DNA of 46,323 nucleotides from Alphaproteobacteria bacterium (GTDB taxonomy: Bacteria; Pseudomonadota; Alphaproteobacteria; Sphingomonadales; Sphingomonadaceae), in contig JAFANP010000003.1 of NCBI GenBank assembly GCA_019232625.1, positions 1 to 46,323 on the forward strand. Direction: 5' to 3'. The position numbers and the translations under genes were made by a program. The notes beneath the pieces are model-generated. The model was not told where the DNA came from. It made no database searches and saw nothing but the letters and a program-made list of their open reading frames with translations. Of this stretch, positions 8,356-17,447 are shown piece after piece; positions within the stretch are counted from its first letter, which is position 1; every line of letters starts with the position of its first letter.

Positions 8356-10293
8356 GTGCGTATCCGTTCGAATCTCGCGAGGATCGGAAGGATCCTGGCC
8401 GCCTTCCTCCTGCTGGCGCTGGGCGCCGCTCCGCTTCCTGCTCAGCCGCGGATCGAGGCCGACGATGCAAGCATCGCGCGCTTCTTCGACGCGTATATGA
8501 CGGCGACGATGAAGCGGCTCGATCTGCCCGGCGGGGCGCTGGTGGTGGTGCGCGACGGACGGCCGATCCTCGCCAAGGGCTATGGTTATGCGGATCGGGC
8601 GACGAAGCGCCCGGTCGACGTCGAGACGAGCCTGTTCCGAGCCGCGTCCATCTCCAAGCTCGTGCCCTGGCTGCTCGTCATGCAGCTCGTCGAGGAGGGG
8701 CGGCTCGATCTCGACCGGGACGTCAATGCCTATCTCGACTTCCGCATTCCCGAGGCCTTCGGCCGGGCGATCACCATGCGCCACCTGATGACCCACAGCG
8801 CCGGCTTTCCCGAGCGCTTCCACGGCGTCTTCGATCAGGATCTCTCCCAGCCGCTCGGACGGCGGCTGCGCGACAACATTCCCGAGCGGGTCCACGCGCC
8901 CGGCAGCGTCGTCGCTTATTCCAATTACGGCGCCGCGCTTGCCGGCTATATCGTCGAGCGGCTGCGCGGGGAGCCGTGGAAGCGGGTGGTGGCGAGGCGC
9001 TTCTTCGCTCCGCTCGGCATGCGCCATTCCACCGTCCTCCAGCCGGTGCCGCCGGCGCTTCGGCCGCGTCTCGTCTCGACCTACGATGACGGCAGCGACA
9101 GACCCGGCCCCTTCCGGCTGACGCCGCTGGCGCCGATGGGGTCGCTCACGCCCAGTGCCGGCGACATGGGCCGACTCCTCGCGGCGCTGCTGCGGGGCGG
9201 GCAGGGGGAAGAGGGCCGGATCGTCGCCGCCGGGACGCTGCGCACGATGCTCTCGCTCCAGAAGCCGCTCGGCCCGGGCCTCCCCGACGGGTTGGGCCTG
9301 GGCTTCCTCGTCGGCCAATATCGCGGCGTCCGCTATGCGGGCCATGCCGGCAACATGACGACGCTGGCCACCGACCTGGAGCTGCTACCCGATCAGGGCC
9401 TCGGCTGGTATTATGTGTTCAGCGGCCAGGGGCCGGGAGAGCAGGCGCGGCAGGTGCGCGACGCGCTGCTCAGGACGGCGATCGACCGGCTCGTCGCCCC
9501 GCTCGCGCCGGCGCCGCGCGCCACCGGACCCTCATCCGCCGCCGACGTGGCCGGCGACTATGTCAGCACCCGCCGCATCGTCTCCGGCCCGCTCATGTTC
9601 AGCGGCCTGCTCAACACCATGCCGGTGAAGGCCGAACGCGACGGCTCGCTCACCATCGAGACGCCAGGCGGGATGACGCGCTGGCTGCCCGCGGGCCGGG
9701 ACCACTTCGTCGAGGCGACGAGCGGCGTGCCGCTCGCCGTCACCCGCGGCGCCGACGGCCGGGTCGCGCGCCTCGCCAGCGCGGCGCTCTATCCGGCCGC
9801 GGAGTTCGAGCGGGCGCCGGCGCAGGTCGTCTGGGTGCCGATCTTCGCCGCCTTCAGCTTCGCAATCCTTCTCCTCGCCTTGCCTGCGCGGGGACTGACC
9901 GCCTTGGTCCGGCGCCGCCGCAGGCGCCGCGGGAAGGACTCGTCGGGTGCGCCGGCGTCGGAGAGGGACGCGCAGGTCCGGCGCTGGGCACGGCGCGCCT
10001 TTCGGCTCGTTCTCGCCACGATCGCCGCCTGGGGGCTGTTCGGCATCGCCCTCGCCATCGACTTCACCTTCCTCTTCTCGGCGCCGGCCGTGCTGCGCTG
10101 GCTGCTCGCGCTCCTGACCCTGCTCACGGGCCCCGCCGCCGTTATCCTCCTCGCCGATGCGGCGCTCGCCTGGCGGGATCCGGGAAGGGGCTGGGCGACC
10201 CGGGCCGGGGCGACTTTGCTCGGCTTCGGAGCGGCGGGCCTCACCGGCCTCTATCTCACCCTTCACGTCGTCGACTTCGCCGGCGACTGGTGA
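8356..10293 (+). CDS. Class C beta-lactamase-like serine hydrolase with C-terminal membrane domain
   Basis: The protein has 645 residues. A hydrophobic N-terminal segment (about 10-30, ending APLPAQP) looks like a signal peptide. The hydrolase domain (about 35-380) has the serine-lysine pair S98-I-S-K101, the Y188-S-N190 motif and H330-A-G332, the three motifs of class C beta-lactamase/penicillin-binding relatives. A small domain (about 395-485) follows, then four predicted membrane helices (about 491-515, 549-570, 575-600, 616-638) with a basic loop. Substrate unknown; peptidoglycan peptides or D-amino-acid esters are typical. The GTG at 8356 is preceded by GAGGGAGGGG and placed just before the signal-like segment. 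The regulator upstream is divergent. Confidence 0.88.
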   Translation: MRIRSNLARIGRILAAFLLLALGAAPLPAQPRIEADDASIARFFDAYMTATMKRLDLPGGALVVVRDGRPILAKGYGYADRATKRPVDVETSLFRAASISKLVPWLLVMQLVEEGRLDLDRDVNAYLDFRIPEAFGRAITMRHLMTHSAGFPERFHGVFDQDLSQPLGRRLRDNIPERVHAPGSVVAYSNYGAALAGYIVERLRGEPWKRVVARRFFAPLGMRHSTVLQPVPPALRPRLVSTYDDGSDRPGPFRLTPLAPMGSLTPSAGDMGRLLAALLRGGQGEEGRIVAAGTLRTMLSLQKPLGPGLPDGLGLGFLVGQYRGVRYAGHAGNMTTLATDLELLPDQGLGWYYVFSGQGPGEQARQVRDALLRTAIDRLVAPLAPAPRATGPSSAADVAGDYVSTRRIVSGPLMFSGLLNTMPVKAERDGSLTIETPGGMTRWLPAGRDHFVEATSGVPLAVTRGADGRVARLASAALYPAAEFERAPAQVVWVPIFAAFSFAILLLALPARGLTALVRRRRRRRGKDSSGAPASERDAQVRRWARRAFRLVLATIAAWGLFGIALAIDFTFLFSAPAVLRWLLALLTLLTGPAAVILLADAALAWRDPGRGWATRAGATLLGFGAAGLTGLYLTLHVVDFAGDW

Positions 10294-10386
10294 GCGTTTA
10301 CCAACAATCCCCATGTTTTAGAGAGCCTTGCCGTCTAGCCTGGACCCGGCCCGGACGATCCCGTCCGGCCGGCGGGGGGAAAGAGC

Positions 10387-11358
10387 ATGGGTCACGCGGC
10401 GAAGCATTCGGCTGTTCAGGGCGAGGCGTGGATCGGCACGGAAGGAGACGACGACTTCCTCGTCACGGCGCCCGCCGAAGTCGACGGCCGCGGCGGCTAT
10501 GACACGGTCCGCTTCGATTTCTCGCTGAGCCCGGTCGGCGTCGCGCTCGACCTCGGCGGCCTGTGGACGGGCGGGACTGGCAGCCTCAACGGCCATGCCA
10601 TTCGCAACGTCGAGGCGCTGGGCTCCGCCTTCGGCGCCTCGGGCGGCGAGAACCGGATCATCCTGCTCAGCGCCCATGACGACAGGCTCGTCTTCGGCAC
10701 CGCCTTTCCGGATCGCGCGGTAGCCTACGGCCTGGAAGGGAACGACCGGATCGTGGCGCCGGACACCCGGTTCGACGAGCCCTGGATCCACCATTTCCTC
10801 GACGGGGGCAGCGGCGACGACGTGCTTCTCGGCGGCGCCTGGAACGACGACCTTATCGGCGAGGAGGGCGACGACCGGCTCGACGGCGGCGGCGGCGACG
10901 ACGTGCTGCTCGGCGACGCGGGGCGCGACCGGCTCCTCGGCGGAGACGGCAATGACGGCCTGGTCGGCGGGGCCGGCGACGACCGCCTCTACGGCGGCGC
11001 CGGCGACGACCTGCTGCGCGGCGAGGACGGCCGCGACTTCCTCCAGGGCGGCGCGGGCGCCGACACCTTCCAGTTCCTGGACGGCGACACCGGCGTCGAT
11101 CGCATCGCCGACTTCGATTCCGCATCGGGCGACCGCATCGACGTCTCCCTGATCGACGCGGTGAGCGCGACGTCGGAGGACGAGGCCTTCACCTGGATCG
11201 GCGACTCGGCGTTCAGCGGCGCCGCCGGCGAGCTTCGGGCCGAGCGCCACGGCGGCGCGTGGGAGGTGAGCGGCGACGTGAACGGCGACGGGGCGGCGGA
11301 CTTCGCCTTCACCGTCGACAGCGCCACGCCGCTCGCCGCCGCCGATTTCCTGCTCTGA
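10387..11358 (+). CDS. RTX-type calcium-binding repeat protein
   Basis: This 323-residue acidic protein carries nonapeptide RTX repeats (GGxGxDxLx) at about 138-215, for example GGAGDDRLYGGAGDDLL, which form a calcium-binding beta-roll. The last 100 residues, from FQFLDGDTGVDRIADFD to the terminal AAADFLL, resemble the serralysin-type C-terminal region that carries a type I secretion signal. There is no N-terminal signal peptide, as expected for that route. No protease motif (HExxH) is visible, so it is not itself a metalloprotease. No type I secretion genes are present in the window. ATG at 10387 follows a GGGGGAAAG ribosome site. Confidence 0.88.
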   Translation: MGHAAKHSAVQGEAWIGTEGDDDFLVTAPAEVDGRGGYDTVRFDFSLSPVGVALDLGGLWTGGTGSLNGHAIRNVEALGSAFGASGGENRIILLSAHDDRLVFGTAFPDRAVAYGLEGNDRIVAPDTRFDEPWIHHFLDGGSGDDVLLGGAWNDDLIGEEGDDRLDGGGGDDVLLGDAGRDRLLGGDGNDGLVGGAGDDRLYGGAGDDLLRGEDGRDFLQGGAGADTFQFLDGDTGVDRIADFDSASGDRIDVSLIDAVSATSEDEAFTWIGDSAFSGAAGELRAERHGGAWEVSGDVNGDGAADFAFTVDSATPLAAADFLL

Positions 11359-11377
11359 AGGGAAGGGCCCTTGCGCC

Positions 11378-12559
11378 TCAGCTCTTGCGACTGAGCGTGC
11401 GCATCGCGTCGTCGAGGCCGTCCAGGGTCAGCGGGTACATGCGCTCCTTCATCAGCCGGCGCACGATCCCCGTGGACTGACTGTAGCCCCAATATTCCTC
11501 GGACGTGGGGTTGAGCCAGACCGCGCTCGGATAGGTGTCGACGAAGCGCTTCAGCCAGGCCGCCCCGGCTTCCTCGTTATGATGCTCGACCGAGCCGCCG
11601 GCATGGGTGATCTCGTAGGGGCTCATCGCCGCGTCGCCGACGAAGACCAGCTTCCAGTCGTGGCCGAACTTGTGGAGCACGTCCCAGGTCGGCGTCCGCT
11701 CGGAGAAGCGGCGGCGATTGTCCTTCCACAAGCTCTCATAGGGGCAATTGTGGAAGTAGAAGAATTCGAGGTTCTTGAACTCGCTCGTCGCCGCCGAGAA
11801 CAGCTCCTCGCACAAGGTGACGTAGGGATCCATCGAGCCGCCGACGTCGAGGAAGAGGAGCAGCTTCACCGCATTGTGCCGCTCGGGGCGCATACGGATG
11901 TCGAGCCAGCCCTTTCTCGCCGTGCCGTCGATGGTGCCGTCCATGTCCAGCTCTTCCGCCGCGCCCTCGCGGGCGAAGCGACGCAGGCGCCGCAGCGCCA
12001 CCTTGATGTTGCGGGTGCCGAGCTCCCTTGCGCTGTCGAGGTTCCTGAACTCCCTCTTGTCCCAGACCTTGATCGCTGAGCGGTTGCGGCCGCCCTCCTG
12101 GCCGATCCTGATCCCCTCGGGATTGTAGCCGTAGGCGCCGAAGGGGGAGGTGCCGGCGGTGCCGATCCACTTCGACCCGCCCTGGTGCCGCTCCTTCTGC
12201 GCCTCCAGCCGTTCCTTCAGCGCCGCCATGATCTCCTCCCAAGAGCCCAGGCTCCTGATCTCCTCCATCTGCTCGGGCGTCAGATAAAGCTCGGCGACCT
12301 TCCTCAGCCATTCTTCCGGGATCGGCACGGCGCCGGGGCCGTAATCCGCCGAAAGTCCCTTGAACACCTTGCCGAAGACCTGGTCGAACCGGTCGAGCAG
12401 GCCCTCGTCCTTCACGAACGTGGCGCGGGCGAGAAAGTAGAATTCCTCCGGGCTGGCGCGGATCACGTCGGCGTCGAGCGCCTCGAGGAGGAGCAGATGC
12501 TCCTTGAGGCTCGCCGCGATCCCGGCCGCGCGCAACTCGTCGACGAAGGAGAAGAACAT
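11378..12559 (-). CDS. VWA domain protein, CoxE-like
   Basis: This 393-residue protein has a helical N-terminal region and a C-terminal von Willebrand A domain. The MIDAS metal site begins at D238 (DVGGSMD), followed by SEFKNLEFFYFHNCPYESLW and the VFVGDAAMSPYEI strand. CoxE-type proteins work with MoxR AAA ATPases as metal-insertion or protein-remodelling chaperones (established for the family). The likely partner is the MoxR gene at 17448-18293, about 5 kb away on the same strand. The ATG at 12559 gives the normal family N-terminus (MFFSFVDELR). Confidence 0.9.
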   Translation of the reverse strand: MFFSFVDELRAAGIAASLKEHLLLLEALDADVIRASPEEFYFLARATFVKDEGLLDRFDQVFGKVFKGLSADYGPGAVPIPEEWLRKVAELYLTPEQMEEIRSLGSWEEIMAALKERLEAQKERHQGGSKWIGTAGTSPFGAYGYNPEGIRIGQEGGRNRSAIKVWDKREFRNLDSARELGTRNIKVALRRLRRFAREGAAEELDMDGTIDGTARKGWLDIRMRPERHNAVKLLLFLDVGGSMDPYVTLCEELFSAATSEFKNLEFFYFHNCPYESLWKDNRRRFSERTPTWDVLHKFGHDWKLVFVGDAAMSPYEITHAGGSVEHHNEEAGAAWLKRFVDTYPSAVWLNPTSEEYWGYSQSTGIVRRLMKERMYPLTLDGLDDAMRTLSRKS

Positions 12560-12687
12560 CGGCGAAGGGCGTAGCGCAACGATCCTTGCCGGGCCACCAC
12601 CGTTTCCACCTCTTCCGGTTGGTTAACCGCGCCTCAACCATTTTCGCCTAGCCGTGGCGGCAAGGAAAAACGGGGCAGGAGACAGGC

Positions 12688-14100
12688 GTGGCGAGCTTGG
12701 GGGTTGATGCGGCGGACGGAGAGGCTATCAACATCGTCGCAAGGAATTGCGGCGCGCTCGCCATCGAGTGCAGCGACGTCTCGGGCTACGTCAGCGGCGT
12801 CTCGGGCCGCATCTCCTCCAACCTCGCCACCCTCGACGCCCTCGAGGACGTGACCAGCCGGCTCCTCCTCGACCAGGCGAGCGTCGCCGAGGCGACCGAC
12901 GAGGCGCGGATCCTCGCCGAGCAGGCACGCGACAAGCTCGGCGCCGGCCGCGCCGCGATCGAGGACACGATCGCCATCTTCAGCGGCCTCACCGACCTCG
13001 TCGTCCGCCTCGGCGAGCGCATGGCCGGATTCGCCGAGGCGATGAGCCGGGTCCAGAACGTCTCGGCCTCGATCGAGAGCATCGCCTACAAGACCAACAT
13101 GCTGGCCTTGAACGCCACCATCGAGGCGGCCCGGGCGGGGGAGGCGGGGCGCAGCTTCGCCGTCGTCGCCGCGGAGGTGAAGAAGCTCGCCCACGAGACT
13201 CGCGCCGCCACCAGCGAGATCGCCGGGACGATCCTCTCGCTCACCCGCGAAGCTTCCGCCGTCACCTCCGAGATCGAGACCGGGGTCGAGCGCAGCCGCA
13301 GCGCCCAGGGCGGCTTCGCCACCGTCACCGCGACCGTCCGCGACGTCGCCGACATCGTCGCCATGGTCGACCGCCAAACCGACGGCATCGCCCAGTCGAC
13401 CGCGCTCATCCAGCAGAGCGTCGACAGCGTCAAATCCGGCCTCTCCGCCTTCGCCGCCGACGCTCGGGAGAATGGCGGCCAGCTCCACCGCGCTCAGGAC
13501 CGGCTCGCCCAGCTCGAGCAGCTTTCCGGCGACATGCTCGACCGGCTGGCGAGCTGCGGCGTGCGCATCGACGACAGCGCGTTCATCGACCGGGCGCAGG
13601 CCGCCAACCGAGAGGTCGTAGCGATGATCGAGGCGGCGCTCGCCCGCGGCGAGATCGCCGAGGGCGACGTCTTCGACACGGACTACGTGCCGATGCCGGG
13701 CACCAATCCGACGCAATATTCCACCCGCTTCTGCGACTGGGCGGACGCCCATGTCCGCCCGGTTCTCGACCGCCTCCATGCGTCGGACCCGCGTCACGTC
13801 GGCTGCGTGATGAGCGACGTCAACGGCTACCTCCCGACCCACATCACCGAGCGCTCGCAGCCGCAGGGCCGCGATCCGGCCTGGAACGCCCAGCATTGCC
13901 GCAACCGCCGCAACTTCATCGACGACGCCACCCGCCGCGCGATCGAGAGCGACAAGGAGGCGATGCTCGTCACCTACCGGATGAACCTGGGCGAGGGCCG
14001 CTACCTGCCGGTCAAGAACGTGTTCGTGCCGCTCTGGGTCGCCGGCCGCCGCTGGGGCAATTTCGAGCTCGCCTATCGCGACGACGAGATGCGCCTCTGA
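12688..14100 (+). CDS. Soluble methyl-accepting chemotaxis protein with C-terminal Cache-like sensor
   Basis: This 470-residue receptor has no membrane segment. The signalling coiled coil occupies about residues 20-290, with the hairpin tip at about 131-170 ([20 protein letters not shown], the CheA/CheW contact). The C-terminal 170 residues carry a pattern I recall from alphaproteobacterial receptors: [18 protein letters not shown] and HCRNRRNF, a Cache/PAS-like sensor of unknown ligand. The order is thus reversed compared with classical receptors. The GTG start (12688) has AGGAGA nearby. No other chemotaxis gene is in the window; it may sense a cytosolic or redox signal. Confidence 0.9.
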   Translation: MASLGVDAADGEAINIVARNCGALAIECSDVSGYVSGVSGRISSNLATLDALEDVTSRLLLDQASVAEATDEARILAEQARDKLGAGRAAIEDTIAIFSGLTDLVVRLGERMAGFAEAMSRVQNVSASIESIAYKTNMLALNATIEAARAGEAGRSFAVVAAEVKKLAHETRAATSEIAGTILSLTREASAVTSEIETGVERSRSAQGGFATVTATVRDVADIVAMVDRQTDGIAQSTALIQQSVDSVKSGLSAFAADARENGGQLHRAQDRLAQLEQLSGDMLDRLASCGVRIDDSAFIDRAQAANREVVAMIEAALARGEIAEGDVFDTDYVPMPGTNPTQYSTRFCDWADAHVRPVLDRLHASDPRHVGCVMSDVNGYLPTHITERSQPQGRDPAWNAQHCRNRRNFIDDATRRAIESDKEAMLVTYRMNLGEGRYLPVKNVFVPLWVAGRRWGNFELAYRDDEMRL

Positions 14101-14107
14101 GGAACCC

Positions 14108-14824
14108 TCACGCCTCCCGGACGTGGAGGTGGACGAGCATCGCCGCCATCGCCGCCAGCCCGCCCGCTCCGCCCAGAAGCAAGGCGGTCTGCTGGTGGGC
14201 GGGCTCGGGCGCCAGCATGTGCACCGCCATCAGCCACGGAAAATATATGCCCTGCCGCGCGCCCGTCGCGGCCAGAGCCGCGAAGGTGCCGGCGATGCCG
14301 AGGACGAGCGGCGGAACGAAGCTTCGGAAATGGAGCGCCGTCCACAGCTGCAGCATGCAGACCAGGGTGGAAGCGGCCGCCATGCGCGCCAGCGTCCCGG
14401 CGAGCCGCGCCGCGTCGACCTCGCCCGTCACCGCATGGAAGGCGCCGACGACGGGGGCGGCGGCGAGGATCAGCAGGCCAAGCAGCGCCGACATCGCCGC
14501 GACCAGGGCCATCAGGATCAGCGCCTTGGCGAGATAGAGGCGCGGCCGCGCCCCGGGCAGGGTGAGCAGATGGTCCCAGGTGCGCGGCCCATGCTCCATC
14601 TGCGCGAGGAGGACGCTGAGCGCGGTGACGGCGAGCGGCAGCATGGCGAAGGCCCAAAAGGCGGCGGACGACATCCAGAACTGGCCGAGCGGCACCGCCG
14701 CCTTGCGGTCGAGCGCGACCAGCACGCCCATTGCGACGACGCAGGCGGGCGCCGCGCCGCAGAGCAGGAGCACCAGCGAGCGGCGCAGCTTCAGCGCTTC
14801 GGCGACGAGGTAGCGAAGGAGCAT
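14108..14824 (-). CDS. ABC-2 type transporter permease
   Basis: This 238-residue membrane protein has about six predicted helices, starting with LLRYLVAEALKLRRSLVLLL, the basic N-terminal region typical of lantibiotic-immunity/ABC-2 permeases (MutE/EpiE-like). The motif MEHGPRTWDHLLTLPG between helices 2 and 3 also recurs in that family. It starts 12 bp after the end of the ATPase gene, so the two form one operon and one exporter. Substrate unknown; peptide or antibiotic export is the usual role. Confidence 0.85.
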   Translation of the reverse strand: MLLRYLVAEALKLRRSLVLLLCGAAPACVVAMGVLVALDRKAAVPLGQFWMSSAAFWAFAMLPLAVTALSVLLAQMEHGPRTWDHLLTLPGARPRLYLAKALILMALVAAMSALLGLLILAAAPVVGAFHAVTGEVDAARLAGTLARMAAASTLVCMLQLWTALHFRSFVPPLVLGIAGTFAALAATGARQGIYFPWLMAVHMLAPEPAHQQTALLLGGAGGLAAMAAMLVHLHVREA

Positions 14825-14836
14825 CCTTTCCTCCCT

Positions 14837-15757
14837 TCAGGCGGGGCGGGCGACGGCGGCGTGGTAGACGCTCTCCAGCGACGGGCGGCGGCGGGCGAGG
14901 TGCGACGGCGCCGCCCCGCGGGCGACGAGCAATGCGGCGATGGCCGCCGGGTCGGGCGGCGGAGCGTCCGGCGCTTCGACCAGCAGCCGCCCGTCCTCGT
15001 CCGTCGCCGACACCCGGAAGCCCGCCTCGCGCAGGATCCGGGCGCCGCGACCGCGGTCGGCGATCCCCACCTCGACCGCGCCGCCGCCGCCGAGCAGCCG
15101 CTCGAGCGGCGCCTCGACCAGCAGCCGCCCGCGATGCAGCAGCCCGACATGGGTGGCGATCCGCTCGACCTCGGCGAGGAGGTGGCTCGACACGATCAGG
15201 GTCGTGTCGCCGGCCTCGGGAAGGCGGCGAAGCAGCGCCCGCATCTCCCTTATCCCGTCCGGGTCGAGGCCGTTGGTCGGCTCGTCGAGGATGAGCAGGC
15301 GGGGGCGGCCGAGCAGGGCCCGGGCGATCGCCAGCCGCTGGCGCATGCCGAGCGAATAGGCGCCGGCGGTGCGCCCGGCGGCGTCGGAAAGGCCCACTAT
15401 CTCCAGCACCCGGTCGATCTCCGCCGCGGGAAGGCCGAGCAGCCGCCGCGTCAGAGCGAGATTCTCGCGCCCGGTGAGGTGGGGGTAGAGCGACGGAGCC
15501 TCGATCAGCGCGCCGACCCGCTCGGCCCGCCGGTCGCGCGCCGGGCGGCCGAAGAGGCGGACCTCGCCCGCGCTCGGCCGCAGCAGGCCGAGGACGAGGC
15601 GCAACGTCGTCGTCTTGCCGGCGCCGTTGGCGCCGAGGAAGCCGTAGACCGCCCGCGCCGGCACGCGGAGCGAGACTCCGTCGACCGCGGCCGCCGCGCC
15701 GGGGCCGCCGCGGCCGAACCTCTTGGTCAGTCCGACAGTCTCGAGCGCTAAGGTCAT
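14837..15757 (-). CDS. ABC transporter ATP-binding protein
   Basis: This 306-residue ABC ATPase of the BcrA/lantibiotic-export type energises the permease encoded next to it. Visible motifs are Walker A GANGAGKT (42-49), signature YSLGMRQR (134-141), Walker B LLILDEP (154-160) and the switch histidine in VSSHL. A C-terminal regulatory extension (about 220-306) follows. Start: ATG at 15757. The 66-bp gap to the divergent DUF2975 gene holds inverted and direct AT-rich repeats, so expression is probably controlled jointly with that operon. Confidence 0.93.
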   Translation of the reverse strand: MTLALETVGLTKRFGRGGPGAAAAVDGVSLRVPARAVYGFLGANGAGKTTTLRLVLGLLRPSAGEVRLFGRPARDRRAERVGALIEAPSLYPHLTGRENLALTRRLLGLPAAEIDRVLEIVGLSDAAGRTAGAYSLGMRQRLAIARALLGRPRLLILDEPTNGLDPDGIREMRALLRRLPEAGDTTLIVSSHLLAEVERIATHVGLLHRGRLLVEAPLERLLGGGGAVEVGIADRGRGARILREAGFRVSATDEDGRLLVEAPDAPPPDPAAIAALLVARGAAPSHLARRRPSLESVYHAAVARPA

Positions 15758-15770
15758 GCGAGCTTCCTCT

Positions 15771-15822
15771 TTAACTCAGACTTAAATTTGCTTTCGCTAC
15801 GAATTTAAGTCAAGGTTAAATT
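15771..15822. promoter_or_regulatory. Operator candidate between ABC exporter and DUF2975/XRE genes
   Basis: A perfect 10-bp inverted repeat, GACTTAAATT (15779-15788) and AATTTAAGTC (15802-15811), has a 13-nt spacer. Superimposed is an 18-bp direct repeat, 15771-15788 and 15805-15822, sharing 14 of 18 bases (pattern TTAAnTCAnnnTTAAATT). The AT-rich patch stands out in a GC-rich region and ends two bases before the ATG at 15824, suggesting repression. The XRE protein encoded at 16297 is the obvious candidate to bind it (inference). Confidence 0.55.
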
Positions 15823-15823
15823 C

Positions 15824-16297
15824 ATGGATGCCGGTTCGGACGGTCTGAAGACGCTGCGGGCGCGCAGCCGGCTGCTCGCGGCGCTGGTGACGCTCGTCTT
15901 CGTCGTGCTGGCGCTCGCCCAGGCGATGGAAGTGGCGGTGGTGGCGAGCGGGCGCTATCCGCACTGGCAGCTCCTCGTCTACCGGCTGCCGATGCTCTTC
16001 TACCTCTGGGCGATCTGGACGATCCGGCGGGCGACGGTCTCGCTGGCGCAAGGCGAGCTGTTCGACCTCGTCGTGCCGCGCCTCCTCGGCCGGGTCGGCC
16101 TCGCCCTCTTCCTCGGCGCGCTCGTCAACGTCTTCGCGACCCCGCTGCTGCTGCGCGCCGCCGCGGGGCGCGGCCCCGTCGCCCATTACGACGTGGCGGC
16201 GATCACCCTCGGGGTGGTCGGGGCGACGCTCGTCCTCGTCGCCCGGCTCCTCGCCGAGGCGGCGGCGATGCGCCGGGAGCTGGACGAGATACTCTGA
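15824..16297 (+). CDS. DUF2975 membrane protein
   Basis: This 157-residue protein has four predicted membrane helices (about 17-40, 48-66, 90-112, 124-146) and matches the layout of DUF2975 proteins. RRATVSLAQGELFDLVVPRLL between helices 2 and 3 is the recognisable loop. DUF2975 genes are nearly always followed by a small YozG-like XRE regulator, as here: its TGA overlaps the next ATG by one base (TGATG). The function of the family is not known; a membrane sensor or partner of the regulator is a guess. The divergent ABC exporter may be the controlled target. Confidence 0.82.
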   Translation: MDAGSDGLKTLRARSRLLAALVTLVFVVLALAQAMEVAVVASGRYPHWQLLVYRLPMLFYLWAIWTIRRATVSLAQGELFDLVVPRLLGRVGLALFLGALVNVFATPLLLRAAAGRGPVAHYDVAAITLGVVGATLVLVARLLAEAAAMRRELDEIL

Positions 16298-16521
16298 TGC
16301 CCGTGACGGTGACGCTCGACGCGGCGCTCGCCCGGCGCGGCATGACCGGCAAGCAGCTCGCCGAGCGGATCGGCCTCAGCGAGACGCAGCTTTCCCTGTT
16401 CCGCTCCGGCAAGGTGCGCGGAATCCGCTTCGCCACTTTGGCGCGGATGTGCGCCGCCCTCGACTGCACGCCCGCCGACCTCCTCGGCTATGCTTGGGAC
16501 CCGGCCGACCTGGACGAATGA
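16297..16521 (+). CDS. XRE/YozG-like HTH regulator
   Basis: This 74-residue Cro/C1-type DNA-binding protein is almost all helix-turn-helix: GMTGKQLAERIGLSETQLSL contains the two helices, then RSGKVRGIRFATLARMCAAL and DCTPADLLGY. It starts inside the DUF2975 stop (TGATG). It probably binds the palindrome at 15779-15811 and controls the divergent promoters. Confidence 0.88.
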   Translation: MPVTVTLDAALARRGMTGKQLAERIGLSETQLSLFRSGKVRGIRFATLARMCAALDCTPADLLGYAWDPADLDE

Positions 16522-16875
16522 GGCCGGCGATTCGTTCGGCGCAGCCCCGCTCATCCGAGAGTAGGCTGATCCGCTCATCCCGGGTAGGGACTGAGCTTGG
16601 CGGAGCCTGTCCTGAGCGACGCCGCAGGCGGCGTCGAAGGGTCCCGTATCGAAGGACGGTCCCTCGAGGCCGGTTCGACAAGCTCACCGGCTCCTCAGGA
16701 TGAGCGGAATGTTTCAATCCGAAGCACCGCCTCGAGAGTCCGTCTTGCTGGAACTGAAACGCTGATCCGTCATCCCGGACTTGATCCGGCATCCACCTTC
16801 TTCTCACCAGGCGACAAAGGAAGATGGACTCCGGATCAAGTCCGGGGTGACGATTCCAACTGAACAGGATCGACT
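16522..16875. repeat. Non-coding stretch of inverted repeats
   Basis: No convincing gene lies here. Two repeat families are visible. The first, at about 16595-16690, contains GAGCTTGGCGGAGCCTG and an opposing GGTTCGACAAGCTCACCGG. The second, at about 16770-16852, has TCATCCCGGACTTGATCCGG facing CCGGATCAAGTCCGGGGTGA. A related copy of the second lies at 27437-27462. Such repeats are frequent in alphaproteobacterial intergenic DNA. Open frames here, with HPGLDPAS-like peptides, are repeat translations. Confidence 0.7.
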
Positions 16876-17442
16876 CTAGGAGCCCGCGCCGAACACCCGC
16901 GCCGCCGCCGCCGCGGCCAGGGCATCGGCCGCCGCGGCGGGCTCGCGCGCCGTCTCTACCGTCACCGTCACCGCATAGCCGCCGTCCCAGGCGCGCCAAT
17001 AGTCGCGGCGCGTGCCGCCGGCGGCGTAGGCGCCCCTGAAGGTGCGGGCATGGGGATGGCCGGGCCAGGCGAAGCGGCCCTCCTCGAGTATCGTCCGATC
17101 GGCGCCTTCCCATTTCTTGGGGCCGAGGCCGGCGCGGCTCAGCGCGCGCATCCGCTTGAGGTCGACCACCGTGTCGGTCGGCATGACCTCGACCGAGACC
17201 CATCGGCCGGCGGGGGCCGCGGCGCCCGACCCGGTGTAGACCGCCACCAGCGAGCTGCCGCGGGCGATCACCGTGCGCCTGAGCCCGCCCAGCGTCTCGG
17301 GAAGGGCGATGTCGGCCGGCGGAGCGAGCCGGCCGTCCGGGCCGAGCGCCAGCTCGGGCGGCCTCGCGCCCGCCGGCGGGGCCAAAGCGAGGGCGAGCAG
17401 CACGGCCGTGCCCGCCGCCAGGGCGCCCCGCGCCTGTGCCAC
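16876..17442 (-). CDS. Exported hypothetical protein
   Basis: This 188-residue protein opens with a clear signal peptide (AGTAVLLALALAPPAGARP). The mature part contains a strand-rich region (RTVIARGSSLVAVYTG, WVSVEVMPTDTVVDLKRMR) and an alanine-rich C-terminus. I do not recognise the family. The GTG start at 17442 lies 5 bp after the MoxR stop, so it is probably the last gene of that operon. Confidence 0.7.
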   Translation of the reverse strand: MAQARGALAAGTAVLLALALAPPAGARPPELALGPDGRLAPPADIALPETLGGLRRTVIARGSSLVAVYTGSGAAAPAGRWVSVEVMPTDTVVDLKRMRALSRAGLGPKKWEGADRTILEEGRFAWPGHPHARTFRGAYAAGGTRRDYWRAWDGGYAVTVTVETAREPAAAADALAAAAAARVFGAGS

Positions 17443-17447
17443 CGCGC

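Noticed and set aside
12616-12629. CGGTT-GGTT-AACCG inverted repeat upstream of the chemoreceptor
   Set aside because: Arms of 5 bp in a GC-rich genome are too short to claim an operator.
16597-16863. An 88-codon open frame containing HPGLDPAS
   Set aside because: It is a translation of dispersed inverted repeats, a common false gene in alphaproteobacteria.
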